A DNA stretch of 64,000 nt from Notamacropus eugenii. Its lineage: Eukaryota; Chordata; Mammalia; Diprotodontia; Macropodidae. The stretch lies in the NCBI RefSeq assembly GCF_028372415.1, contig NC_092872.1, positions 547,334,205 through 547,398,204 on the forward strand. Reading direction: 5' to 3'. A program made the position numbers and the translations under genes. A model generated the notes under the pieces. The model saw only the letters and a list, made by a program, of their open reading frames with translations. It had not been told where the DNA came from and searched no databases. Below, piece after piece: positions 12,755 to 25,400 of the stretch; position 1 is the first letter of the stretch, and each line of letters begins with the position of its first letter.

Positions 12755-12925
12755 AGGATGGCTAGCGGCAAGGTCAGGGCACAGCTGAATTCGAATCCTG
12801 CCTTAGACACTTAAAGCAATCCTGTGCAAATCACTTAACCAGTTTCCTTATCTGCAGAACGGGAATAATAATAGCACATGTAAAGCGCACTGCCGGACTT
12901 AAGGCGCTACATAAATGCTACGTTA
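12755..12925 (+). mobile_element. CORE-SINE, sense
   Basis: AATTCGAATCCTGCCTTAGA, CAAATCACTTAACC and the 3' end GCGCTACATAAATGCTA identify a sense CORE-SINE 0.5 kb upstream of the PDIA6 ATG. Confidence 0.8.
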
Positions 12926-13161
12926 TACTTGTTCATTATCCAGTGGCCGGCAGTTGGAAACATAAAGGCAGGGAGCTGAGTAACTGAGGACAGCAAGAAC
13001 AAAGTCGAGGAGACGAGTGGGGAGGGGGCGGGGCTGGGGCTAGGGGAAGGGGCGGGGTTGAGCCTCAGAATCGAAAAGGACCAGATGGGAAGAAGGCAGG
13101 AGGCAGGGTACTGAAGTTAGGTGCCCTCCCCCCTCACTGCCTATAAAGACGTGATTCTCTA

Positions 13162-13180
13162 CCCGGCCAACTCCCATTGG
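13162..13180 (-). promoter_or_regulatory. Inverted CCAAT box with ERSE-like spacing
   Basis: On the - strand CCAAT (13176-13180) is followed after 9 nt by CCGGG instead of CCACG. It is a likely NF-Y site; the ERSE half is imperfect (two mismatches), so stress responsiveness is only possible. Confidence 0.45.
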
Positions 13181-13202
13181 CTATTCAAATAAGTGAAGAA
13201 GC

Positions 13203-13227
13203 CGTGGACCAATGAGGTGCGGCCACG
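13203..13227 (+). promoter_or_regulatory. Composite ER stress response element: reverse ERSE-II and ERSE sharing one CCAAT
   Basis: 13209-13227 reads CCAATGAGGTGCGGCCACG, an exact match to the ERSE consensus CCAAT-N9-CCACG. 13203-13213 reads CGTGGACCAAT, the exact reverse complement of ERSE-II (ATTGG-N-CCACG). Both use the CCAAT at 13209-13213. In the known system NF-Y binds CCAAT and ATF6 or XBP1 binds CCACG. PDIA6 is an established unfolded-protein-response gene, so the site fits its context. Confidence 0.88.
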
Positions 13228-13432
13228 GCTTGGCGAGCGTTTTCTCGGCCTCCCTCTCCCACTGCTATTGCAGCTCCCTGGCTTCTCTCTCCGCCCCTCC
13301 CGCGCGGAAGGCGGGGTTCGCCGGGCCGGCGGGGCTACTCCGGAGAGAGCGGGCGGGTGGCTGAGGGAGCGGGCGAGCGCGGATTGCAGCGGCGGCTCCT
13401 ATTGCAGCGGTGCCCCCGGGGCGCTCCTCAAC

Positions 13433-13451
13433 ATGACCGGCCTGGGCTTCG
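13433..13451 (+). CDS. PDIA6: PDIA6 exon 1 coding part
   Basis: Only 19 coding nt: ATG ACC GGC CTG GGC TTC G, followed by the donor GTGAGC at 13452. It encodes MTGLGF and the first base of Gly7. The context CTCAACATGA is an acceptable initiation site (A at -3). Intron 1 is about 7.1 kb and its start lies in the CpG island. Confidence 0.9.
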
Positions 13452-16400
13452 GTGAGCGCTGGGCGGGCGGGCGGGCGCGTGCGCGGAGGCGACAGTTGGG
13501 AGAGCGATGCAGGGGGGAAAGGGAGGGGGAGAAGCGCTTGCGGACTGCCGGCTTCACCGTCCGCCCCCCGCGGCCATTGTGGCGGCCCGGGCCGGGGCGC
13601 GAGGACGGAGTCCGGAGGAGGGGGTGGGCTCTGGGCGGGGAACGCGCAGGGCTCCGACGTGCGGCCGTAGGTGGGAAGAAGGGAGAAGAGCGGCTGGGAG
13701 GGGGGGAGACGGAGGTGGGAGTGGGGGCCGTGCGGGGGGTTTGTGGACAATAAAAGTGACGGACTTTGGGACCGCTGCGTGTGGGGGAGGGGTGTCAGTA
13801 GGCTTGTGGGGTGCCCACTCGGGGCGCCCTGGTGAGTAGGGGCAGCGCTGAAGGAGGGACAGACCCTGGAGACCCCCCATCGGGGCGGGGGTGCTGCTCC
13901 CTGCGAGAGCCGGGGTAGTAGGGGTTAGCCTGGGTGGGAGATGCTTGGGGCGTGTGAGCGTGCGCCGGGAGTGGGGGAGAGGAGCCCTGGGGGAGGAAGT
14001 TCTTCCTGGAGGGGAGGAAGTGATGGCGGTCGGGGGGCGTCGGTTTGGGGGGGGCGGGGAGGCCTTGGTAGGCAAAACTTCGAGCGCTGTGCATCGGGAT
14101 GGGGGAGGAAGGCCCAGTAAGGGTTACCCTTCGTATCTGGCCCATTCGGCCTGGACGAGTTAATTGGGAGGAGTGAAAGCGCCCTTCTTCTGGTCCCAGA
14201 GAACCAAACTCTTGTTTAGGCGTGGGAGACGGACTAATGAACTCATTCCTCCCTGCTCCAAGTATTGGGGAGTATACGGTAAAAAGAACTGGCTGTGCGT
14301 TCATTCTGTTTATATACTTAATATTTATGGGTGCACAAAGCGGGTTGGGAGTACCACACAGTTCTTCAAAGGTGCATATATTGTGAAAAACTGAAGTAAA
14401 TATGTGTGTATACATATATGTATACATGTATGTGTTGGAGTCTTGGGTTCAAGGGAACCGTGCCTCTCTGGGTCCATCCCACGTAATACGTTTGAGGTGA
14501 AGGCTTCGTGAGAGTTTTGCATGGGGCACAATGTGAATGATAGGTGTCATGTCCATTATGTACCCATATTCTATCCAGGGTGCCTTTTTTCCCCTTTATA
14601 TTCCTGTATTGTAACAGAACCTAGGAATTTCTGAATGAATACTTGCTGGCTAGAGCTGGAAAGCACCTTAGCGATCATAGACCGACTCTATTATTTATAT
14701 TTCCTGAAAACTGAGACCCAGAAAGGTTAAGTGACTCGTCCAGTGTCACACGAGTGTAATTAAATAGCACATCCTGGGTTTAAACTCAGATTCACTGGTT
14801 CAAAAACTGATGTCCTTTCTGTTCAGCTGAAGAGGATAACTTCTGTGTTAATTTAGCTCCTTGATTTAGTAAATTTCCTTGGGAATATCTAGGTTTCTAG
14901 ATAAACAGTCATTAAAATATAGGTGGTTTCAGAATTCACACTCTTATTAGCAATGTGGAATTGTCCTTTCACTGACACTTGGATGAGGTGGCATAGTGAC
15001 AACTTTGAATGCAGTAGAGAAATAGAAATTAGAGATGCCAAATCATCTGCTCACAAAGATTCTAGACATTTGGATAATTGAGATATTAGTGATGGCATTC
15101 ATCAGTGACCAGAAGGAAAAAAATAAATTTAGAAATAGTATAGGTCAGTTTAGAAATTAACCTGTTTTGTCATCTTTTATAGAGATATGTGGGATTCTTT
15201 TGTTTGGGGGGCCTGGAGTTAAGTTATAATAACCTTTTAATTTTTTTAAATTCTGAACTTAGATACCAGAAAACTTTTCATATTTATAACAGAATACAAA
15301 AACAAGATTGTATGTGCAACTGTGTTTCTCCATTCCACTAGCTTTTTTAAAAGTGTAATAAATTACACATAACTTGCAAAACTATTCTCTTCTGTTTAAA
15401 AAAAATACTTCAGTGGCCTCATGGTTCTTTCTAGTCTCCAAATTTCTGGTTCCCTGATTTTAAAAGAGAGAAAGGAGGAAAGGCCTTTGTATCTGACATG
15501 GTCAAGGAAAAGGAATCTGCACAATGGCGGTATACAAAAATATATGTCTCTTTCAGGAAGTGAGTAACACACTTTGTCATAGATCCTCTGGGGAAGCATG
15601 GTTGGTCCTTTCATTGATCTGAATGCTTCGTCTTTCACAGTTTTTCTTTTACAACATTACTGTATTTGTGTAATTCTTCAGTTTCTGCTCATTTGAACTC
15701 TTTATTAGTTCATAATACCTGGGATTCTCTACAAGTATCTTTTGTCCTTTTTTTATGGCCCAGTAAATTCACATATTTCATGTTTTGTTCAACCATTGAT
15801 GCCCCTTTAGTTCTAGTTCTTTTCCCACTTTTAACCACACCTTCAGAATCAGAATGTTTGCTTTACTTGCTATTTCTTCCCTGATCATATATTCCCTCTC
15901 CCCCCCATTCCTGTTTGTTTTCTTGTGGTTTTTTTTACACCACACTGTGGTGGGTTCAACTTTCCTCTCTTTCAGTTAAGAGTGAGGTTCTTCTGATACA
16001 TGCCCTATCTCCTCCCTTTTTATATATTCTCCAATTTTGAGAAATAGTCAATTTCACCCCTTTCTTCCTCTCTACACTAGTGAATTCCTTTTATCCTTCA
16101 TTCTCTTGCCCCTTTAAAACCATCATTCCATGGAACCATTCCACCCCCAAATACTATTTTTCTTGTTTAATTTCCTTGATTACCTTTGAAAACATTAAGA
16201 CTGAAGGAACCGTTTTCTCTCCCTTCCCCTTATCAACAAACAGCGTTTTTCAATTGCTCAAATAAATTTACCTTTTGGTCTTTCCAACATCCTCTCCTCC
16301 ATTAAAGATCCACTTTCACCCTCATAGGATAATTTGCTTCACAGAGCAAATTATTCTTGATTGTAAGCTTTTATCTTTTGTAGTACCCCAAGATCTCAAT

Positions 16401-19400
16401 ATGATCTTGACTGGTTGCTCAGGATTTGAACTCAGAATTCTGCTTGCAGTATTTTTTTCTTTGACATGAGAGCTCTTGATTTGGGTTATGGCCATTCTGG
16501 GACTTTGCCATTTGTGTTTTGAGGATATGATAAATGATTTCTTTGTATCTTCATTTTACCCTCTGGTTCTAATAAATCTGGGTAGTTTTCGTGTATGATT
16601 TCTTGAAATTCAGTGGCCAAACTTATTTTAATCGTTGTTTTCAGAGAATCTAATGATTCTTAAATTATTAGTTGTCTTTGGTGTCAGATGTCTTGCCATT
16701 TTTTTCAGTCTTGAGTTTGTGCTAATATTTTTGGCTGTTTCATAGAGGCATTGATTTCTGTTCAGGGAGTCCATCTCTTGGATAAGGTTTACCACATCAT
16801 TTTCTAAGCTATTTATTCTCCTTCCAATTCTTTCCCCCAGAGCATTTATTTCACTTTTTCTAAGTATTTGTGTAGTCTTTGTAGAAAATCCTTTTTTTCT
16901 TTGAATTTATTCTTGCCATTGTTACAGTTACTCTCCTTTTTGTACATCTTACCATCTTTCCAGTTTTAGTTCCTTAACTTGGGTTTTGAGCCAGGTTCAG
17001 GCTTTCCTGTGCTTTATCTCTCCCTAAGTCAGTCATTGGGGTTACTTGCACTGACCTTCACCTCTAGGATCCTCTAAATTTTGAGATTCATAGCATTAAC
17101 TCTTTAGGGTCATCAGTAGCATCTCAGAACAAAGTGCTAGGGAACTAAAAGACTGGCCACCTGGACTGTTTGATTTTAATGCTGCTTCAATTTACAGGGT
17201 CTTCACCCTAGGACTTTCAGAGGTAAGGGGCAGCTCTTACGACCTCCAGACACAGACCCTATCAACTACATGTGTTTCTGGTTGCAATGGAAAGCTACCA
17301 TCTTGTTTATCTGTACTGGTACTGGTCTTGACTTTACTGGTGACTTCCTTTCCTATTCTTACGGATGACATTTTGTATAGTTCTGCAGCAGAAGAAGCCA
17401 TTTGATATATACTTTTATTATTGGATTCATTATTCAGTTTGGTATGGGTTTCAGTTTTTGCCGAAGTAGGTGTAGATATAAGCTGGTCAGTCTCCGTTCA
17501 GACGGTGATCTTGGCTAGACGTCCTTGTGTAGTTTCTGATATGTCATACATAACACCTTTTAAGTTAGCGTAGACTCATTTAGTTGTCAAGAATGTAGAG
17601 AACCTCATTTGAAAGAGGAATCAGCAGAATACCATCTAACTACTAAAATAGCTGCTGTCCTGAAATTATGTTATTAGTACCATCATTGAATAGAAAGGCA
17701 ATCCATGCACTACAGGAGTTTATTTCTAAAGGTGAGAGTGATGAGGAGATCTTCAGTTTTCTACCACCTGCTTAAGCCTGGAGATATTCTTTGAATGGGG
17801 ATATGTCACCATGGCTTCTAATCCACAGAGTAGATGATTAAGCTTATGTCTAGCTTGAAAATAGAACAGGAGTCCAAAGAGGTTTATTTTTAAAAGCACA
17901 TCTTGCTTTGAGGTATATTTATCTCAGGAGCTTGATATATTTCAGTGATAGTTTGAAGGGAAGCAGCTTTAAACTAGTGCTGAGATCAGAAAAACTGTTC
18001 ATAGTCATTGACTTCATGAACATCAGGCTTTATATATAAATCCTTGGGAAACAGCCTAGTTGGAATAAGGTTCAAAGATCACAGTACTGTACAAGTGCAT
18101 TGGAAAGATGAAACACAAAGGTTTCATGAAGAAATTGGCAATTGAGGTGGACTTCAAAAGGATACCTTCGTTAAGGAAACATGTATGTTGTGAACTTCAT
18201 CTTTCCTATTCCATCCCTCAAAACCCCTCTATATCTTGACCGGTTCTCTATTCCTGTCTTGAAGAAACCCCGTCTCTCTGACCCCTAGGTCTCATCTCCA
18301 GGAATTTATCTTGTGGATCATCTCATCTTTTATCTTTCATCTGCCAGCTCTTTCCTGTTGCCAGTGTACTTCAGATTTACTTCATTCTTTAAAAGCCTTC
18401 CGTTGACCCACTTTCCCCTCAAGTTATCCTATGTATTGCCCTTTCACTACTAAAGTCATAGAACTATTAGCTCTCTATTATTTCTACTTTTTTGTTAACT
18501 AATCTTCAACCGCTTCTGGTTGACTTCTGGTCCCACTCTACTGAAATCATCTTTTAATTACTTAATCTGATGGTCTTTCCTTATCCATTCTGACCTCTAG
18601 AGCTTTTATATACTGTTGATTTAGGCTTTTTGGATGCTTTTCTTTATTGGATCCTCATCCATCTCTTGCCCTCTTAAGTGCTTCCTGGGTCACTGTCTCC
18701 TCTCAGATAATTCCTGGGTATATGACTCTCAGATCTATATAACCATTGGTAATCCTTGTGCCCGCTTTCAGCCACTGTTCTTCAACTGACTTGCCAGATG
18801 TCTCTTCCAGGAAGTCCTGTAGGCATCTCTGCCTCAGGGTGTCAGAAGCAGAACTCTTCTTCCCACCTAAACATCCTTTTTCCAAGCTCTTCCCTGTTTG
18901 AAGGTACTGTCATTCTTTTGATAACCTATACTCATAACCTCAAAATTATCCTTATTAGTCTTTCTCCCTCACACCCAGTCTCTATCATATTGCCAAACTT
19001 TTTTATTCTACCTCCATAACTTCTCCCTCATCTGCGTCAGTTTCCCTTCTCTTGACTCCCAAAGTTCCAATTCTCATCATAATTGGCCTCTACTACTGTA
19101 ATATCCTATTTGCCTCCTTGCATCTAGTCTTTCTTCTCCAGGCTGTCTTCCACACACTGGGCAATATTTCTAATACATGTCGGTTCCTTTGTTCAAAATG
19201 CCCATGTCCACCCCAACTCTGCCTACAGGATCAGATAGAAATGCCTTGCCCTAGTGTTTAAGGCTCTAATATCTGGCCCCATTCTCCTTTCTAGACTCAT
19301 TTTATGCTACTACCCTTCAATTGCTTTGCATTTTAGTCATACTAGCAAATGAGCTATTACTTTAACCTCACACTCAGTCTCTCACATCTATTCCATTTTC

Positions 19401-22400
19401 AGTCCATTTCAATGCCTGGAATGCATTGCCTCATCTGTGTTCAGAATTCAGGTCTCAACTCAGTTGCTGCTTCCTAGTTTGAAACTTTCCTTGATTTCTC
19501 AACCTCCTCCCCTCCCCAAGTTGTTCAGTGTTTTCTTTAGACTGGATTTTTTTTATTTCTTTCTTTTTCTTTTTTTTTTTTTTTTTTTTTTGGTGTTCTA
19601 CTTCTTGGTGCAGGCACTTAGAAGACAGAGACTTTACTTTATACCACTAACGCCCAGCATTGTACTTTAATATTTTTGTTGAGTGAGAAGGAAGGAAGGA
19701 AGTGTAGGGGGTAAACCTGATTAGAGGAATGGAAGGAGCTAAGTAGATAGCAGGGCATAGGTAGTGTTGTAGTCAGAAAGGACCTGACTTCAAATTTGGC
19801 CTCAGACACTTACTAGCTGTGTGAGTCTGGGTAAGTCACTTAACCTCTGTCTGTCTGACTTTGTTCATCTGTAAAATAATAGCAATTACCTCCCAGAGTT
19901 GTTGTGAGGATAAAATGAGATCGTTTGTAAAGTGCTTTGCAGGCCTTAAAGCCCTATATAATGCTAGCTGTTGCTATTACTGTTACCTTATTTTTTCTCT
20001 TCCCATGTAAATATTCTTTCCATTTTTATCATTCACTTTCTCACACTAAAGGCAGCATAACATAATGAAAAACACAGAATCAGACAGGAGCCAGAAGACC
20101 TGAATTTTTCCATTTACTAGTTGAGTGTCACAACCTTTCTTGGCCTTGATTTTCTCTTCTTGCTTATTTTATGAGGATATGAGGATCAAATGAGATGATG
20201 TATGAACACAAACTGTAAATTATTCAACAATTTGCACAGAAGAAAATAGTGTTTACAGCGACCTTAGCTGCTGAGTATGTATGATCTAAAAGGGCTTTGA
20301 AGCCACTTCAGCATTTGAGTCCTTTTGCTTCAGAGATTTTTATAAATGGTGGTGTGGTATTAGGTTCCCAAGATAGCCATCAAGAATCCATTTAGACCAT
20401 AAAGCAGCTGTAAAATGTATTGCCATTTGTTCGTGAAAACTTGGAGAGTTATTTTAGAAGTAAGCAAGTTGAGGTCTTCTAACTGTATGGAGCCAACACT
20501 GGGGAGCACAGGGACCCGAAGTAGAAGATTAATCCCTCCACACCTTTTTGATGGTATGGTTGTGTTTTTTTCCTAGGACTGATAAGTTGTGCCTTATTTC
20601 TGGGTGTGAGCGGCTTATATTCCTCTAGTGACGATGTGATAGAACTGACCCCTTCCAATTTCAACCGTGAAGTTATTCAGAGTAACAGTTTGTGGCTTAT
20701 TGAGTTCTATGCTCCATGGTAAGTATTTATGTTGTAGTTGTCAGCACTATGGTATCAAAGTATTGATATATATTCAAGTACAAACTTGAGAAAATTGATT
20801 GATGTTGGATTATTTGGTTTCTTACCTAAGGAGAGGCTAGTGAAAGATAATTGGGGTACCTGATTAAAGATATTGGAGAACATTACAGAGAAAAAGTAGT
20901 AAAAATGAGTGTTTATTATGTAGGAAGTTTTTTTTAAAAAATTGGAAAATACTTTGATATTGTGATAATACGTACAGAACTTGAACTGTGTTGCATAAAA
21001 ATTAATAAAATAATGGTGACTGCATTCATTACGCCCAGATGTTTATGGACAAACTAGAATCCAGAATTATTTTTTCGATTTCTTATATACTTTCTAGTTG
21101 TTTGTCTTCATCTTAATATGCGATTGATGTAAATTAAAAGTAACTGTAACTCTCCAATATTATCTAGACTATTTGGGAAAACTGGCAAAGGAGTCCTACC
21201 AAACTCTTTTTATGATACAAATATGGTACTGATACCTAAAGCAGTGTAACAGCAAGCACCCTGGCATATCCAGGATGACCTGCTAGCACAGGTTTTTGGA
21301 TCTGCTTTTCTTAAAGGAAAGCAACTTTTATGGGGTCATCCATATTACTTTAATTAAACACGCATACCATTCACTTAGTTCAGGGGGAAAGTCAGCACCA
21401 TGTACTTCAGAGAAAATATAAGCAGAAATTACAAACAGGAAAGTAGCATAAAGACCAACAGACAGGGCTTCTAACTCTCTGACCCTAAGCAATACATACA
21501 CCACAAATCAACAGATCCAACTATCTGTCCATTTCATAGATACATAGTTACCAGAGAGAGAAGCACCAAAGTCTGGGTTTTCAAAGGACAAGAGGGGACT
21601 CCTTAATGGTGAGTCCTGTCTGGCCAGATCATAGGAACACTCTTCCAATGAGTGATTGAACGCTGAAGCAAAATACTGACCTCAGAATATAGAGGGAGCC
21701 AGAAAGCATCACAACCCACATGCTTCAGTGCCTAATTACCAAAAGATGTGAAAGCCTTCAAGCAAGCAAACCCTCCCCTGAGATAGCTTTCCTTGGGCTC
21801 CCCATGAGGCCTATTAATAGTCAGGGAAGATCTCCAACTCCCATTAACATTACAACCTGGAAGAGCCAAAAAGAAAGAAAAAAAATATAGACCAATTTCC
21901 CTAATGAATATAGATGCAAAAATTTTAAATAAAATAATAGCAAAAAGATTACAGCAGCTTATCATGAGAATAATACACTTTGATCAGGTAGGATTTATAC
22001 CAGGAATGCAGAGCTGGTTCAGTGTAGCATAATTGATGATGTTAACAACAAATATAACAGAAACCTTTTGATTATCTCAACAGATGCAGAAAAAGCTTTT
22101 GACAAAATACAATACCCATTCCGATTAAAATAAATTAACAAAAAAAAGTAATTAGGACTCAAGGTTTTTATTTTAGATAAGAATTGATAATTTACCCAAA
22201 ACAAAGAACCTCTCCAAGGGAGGTAGAAAACATTTAATTAAAAGCTTGTCCTCAGTAGTATGGTGGGTAGAGAACTAGTCTCAGAGTTTAGGAAGACTGT
22301 AATAAAATTCCATTTCTAATTTATATTATGTGTCCAAAGGCAAATCATTTAACCTCTCAGTTTCCCCAGGTCATTCTCTAAATTGGAGACAGCTGCACAT

Positions 22401-25400
22401 CTCCAATTTTCCTTAGCAAGGAGTGTTCTCTATTAATGAAATCATCAATCTAGATTTAAAAAAAAAAAAAAGCTTGAGCTAGCAAACTCCAGTCACATGT
22501 GCATTTAGTATAACACCAAACTAGTTGATAATTTAACTTTTTGAGGAGTGGAGGATGTACTTTTGTAAAAGGGTCTTTTGGAATGTTTGTAATATAAAAG
22601 AAAATATCTGTGAATTTAAGAGTAAAAATCTCAAGTTTTTAATACTTATCAATGGAAACATTAAAAATTGCTTTTTAATGAATTTGTAACTAAATTTGGT
22701 AGGATAGAAACTGTAGGCATCAGTTGAAATACGCAAAATATTTATTTTAACAAATTGAAACAACATGATTAATCGTTGTGTAATGTACATGAATTGTCTT
22801 TTTGAAGAATGTATTTTAATAAATGAATTAACATTAAAACTGTGGTAATATATTATTTGATAAAGGAACTTCAGTATTCAGTGCTGCATAAGGAATATTA
22901 CTGTTTTTACACAAACATAGGGAAGCTCTATGATTTCAGCTTTAAAGGAACTATTTGTGTAAGAATTTCCTCCACAGAATCATTTATGACTGTACAAAAG
23001 TCTTAGTGCTGGAGGCAAATAGGAATTAAGAGATGTACCCAGAAGCACAAAGCTATTAACTGTTAGGTTCTGGAAGTGGAATTTGAACAGAGGTCCTAAA
23101 AACTGAACCTAAGGCTAGCCACTCTGCCAAAATAGTCTACCATTTTACTCACAGGGCGTGTGTTAATAGAGATTTGAGTAACAATATCAAACTAGAGGTT
23201 TTGCTATTTATATACATATTGCCCATTATAGCATCTTGATGTGCACAGCTGATAAAATCTAACAGCTGGGGGTGCTGTGATCCTGTTTAGACAAAAGTTT
23301 TTACATAAATCATACATAATTTTGTAAAAAATCTGACCCCTAATGTGACTGAGTTTATATAGCAAAAATACATTATTTGTAAATACATTAAAGCCTCATG
23401 CCAAGGTATCTTTAGACATTTGGAATTTTAAATTAGTGTTGTGCTCATTGCCCATCATTATAACCATGTATGTCTGGGTCAGTGATTGCAAATAACTAAA
23501 AGATTAGGATTGAGGAACAGAAGTGATTCAGAGTACATTATTTTGTTTGTATGTGTTTCTGGGCTGAGGTTTGGTTCTTAAATTTGTAACTTTTGAAATT
23601 ATTACTTATGTTTCAGGTGAACATCCCATACCATTTTTTTTTGACTAATGTAAATTAATTTTTAAAAGTTTAATCCTCACTCTCCCTACCTCCAAAAGAA
23701 TCTACTAGTTGCAAAACACCTGCCTGAGATATATGGAGTTTCGACTCTGCTGTTCAGATATCTAGCTCTTTGCTGCTTATTCAAACCATTTAGATAGAAT
23801 TTAGCATTTTTCTTGAAGTGTTCACCAAAAGTCCCTAAAAGTCTATAATTTGTTTCTGTGATTATAAGTAGAGATTTAAGTAAACTAATCATTGGCATGT
23901 GGTTTTCCTAACCATTTACTCTCTTCTCTCCCCTTGCCCTCCCCTCTATAAAGGTGTGGTCATTGCCAGAGGTTAGCCCCAGAATGGAAGAAGGCAGCAA
24001 CTGCCTTAAAAGTAAGTTTTAGCCATTCTTAAAGATAATCTGAATTTGTTTTCTGTGCTTTTGCAGTCAAAAATAAGCAGATTATATGGGTTTAGTCTGA
24101 TATCATAGTGTGAATATATTGTAATGTCAAGTTCATATGGAATCGTTAGCAATTATATATTGTTTTCTGTTCTGCCTTTGATTATTATTGACTTATCTCT
24201 CATTTCCTCTCACTTTATAATCCATTTAATCTTGCATCCATATTCTCCTTTTCTTTCTTGCCTAGTTTTGCTTCTGAATAACTGTCACTTGGACTTCTGC
24301 AGTATTTTTCTAACCATTCTCTCTAGTCTCTTTTTCCATTTTAATCAAATATGTGACAAGTGTAAATTAATATTCTGGTAATACAGTTCATCCTTTACAC
24401 TGCTATTAAAGTTATCTTCCTAATGTACAAATTGATTAAATAGTTTTCGTGCTTCCCCACTGTCTTCAGGATAAAAAAGAGACTCCTTAATCTACCATCC
24501 AGGGCTGTCATAATGTGGTGTCAGCCACCTTTTCGGCTTTATTTCATATTACTCCTCTTCATGTTATGTTCTCTTATCTTCCAATTAAACTGGAATACTA
24601 GCTTTTCTCCCTGAGTTTTTGTTTTCTTCCATGTTTGTACTCATTGTCACCTATCCCTAAAGATTATATTCCCCATACTTTCCTACACTTGTTAAACATT
24701 TTTTTCCTGAGGGTTAGGAGTAAGTGTCACCTATTCCATGAAATAAGCTTTCCTTTTTCCTTCTCTCAAATTCCTCACTTTCTAGTCTATGACCTCTCTA
24801 ACGCCATTATTGTATATATTCTATCTTGTGATGTTGTGAGGGGGGTGAACATTTAGAGTCAGATGACCTAGTTAGTATCCTGGCTAGGATACTTCCTGTG
24901 TGACTTTGGGCAAACCACTTTTTTTCTGGTTTCCTGATTTCTTATACAGGGATCATTGTAATGATTACAGCATTTTCAGGGTTTTTGTGAGGAAAGTTCT
25001 TATCTTAAAGAACTGTCATTGTTATAGTTATTTTTATATATCTCCATTGATAAATCATACTTCTTGAGAACAGTTACTATCATGTTTTAATCCAAGCATA
25101 TGTAGCATTGTACCTTGCATATATTGGGTCTTAAGTTTATTTAACTAAATTGAGTTGTATGAACCATAAAATGTCCTATAACTATCTCTGTCATTTAGTT
25201 ATACCAGGGGAGAATTGGAACAACTAAAATAATTTCCATATTTACCTCTGTGGACCTGCTTGTTGTGGTTCCCACAGCTTACTTCTGTTATGCCTACTAA
25301 TCCATTTCTTTTAGTCCCTCATTTACTCAAGTGTGGAGATTCTTTTTTGGTCAATTCTGTTTCTCACTCATGGACTTTTCCACTATTTTTTATTCTTTTT

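Larger units (their letters stand above)
13015..14130 (+). promoter_or_regulatory. PDIA6: CpG island spanning the PDIA6 promoter, exon 1 and start of intron 1
   Basis: GC content and CpG frequency rise sharply at about 13,015 and fall back by about 14,130, against AT-rich flanks. The left part has GC boxes (GGGGCGGGGC at 13025, GGGGCGGGG near 13050), CCAAT boxes on both strands and the stress element at 13203-13227. The transcription start is not visible but probably lies between the stress element and the ATG at 13433. A TATAAA at 13142-13147 lies upstream of the CCAAT boxes and is unlikely to be the core TATA. Confidence 0.85.

Noticed and set aside
13142-13147. TATAAA as the PDIA6 core TATA box
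   Set aside because: It lies upstream of the CCAAT boxes and the stress element, nearly 300 nt before the ATG; CpG-island promoters of this kind normally lack a working TATA.
13265-14427. Long open frames on both strands around the CpG island (up to 210 codons)
   Set aside because: High GC removes stop codons by chance; apart from the PDIA6 exon 1 frame none shows splice signals, domains or recognisable content.
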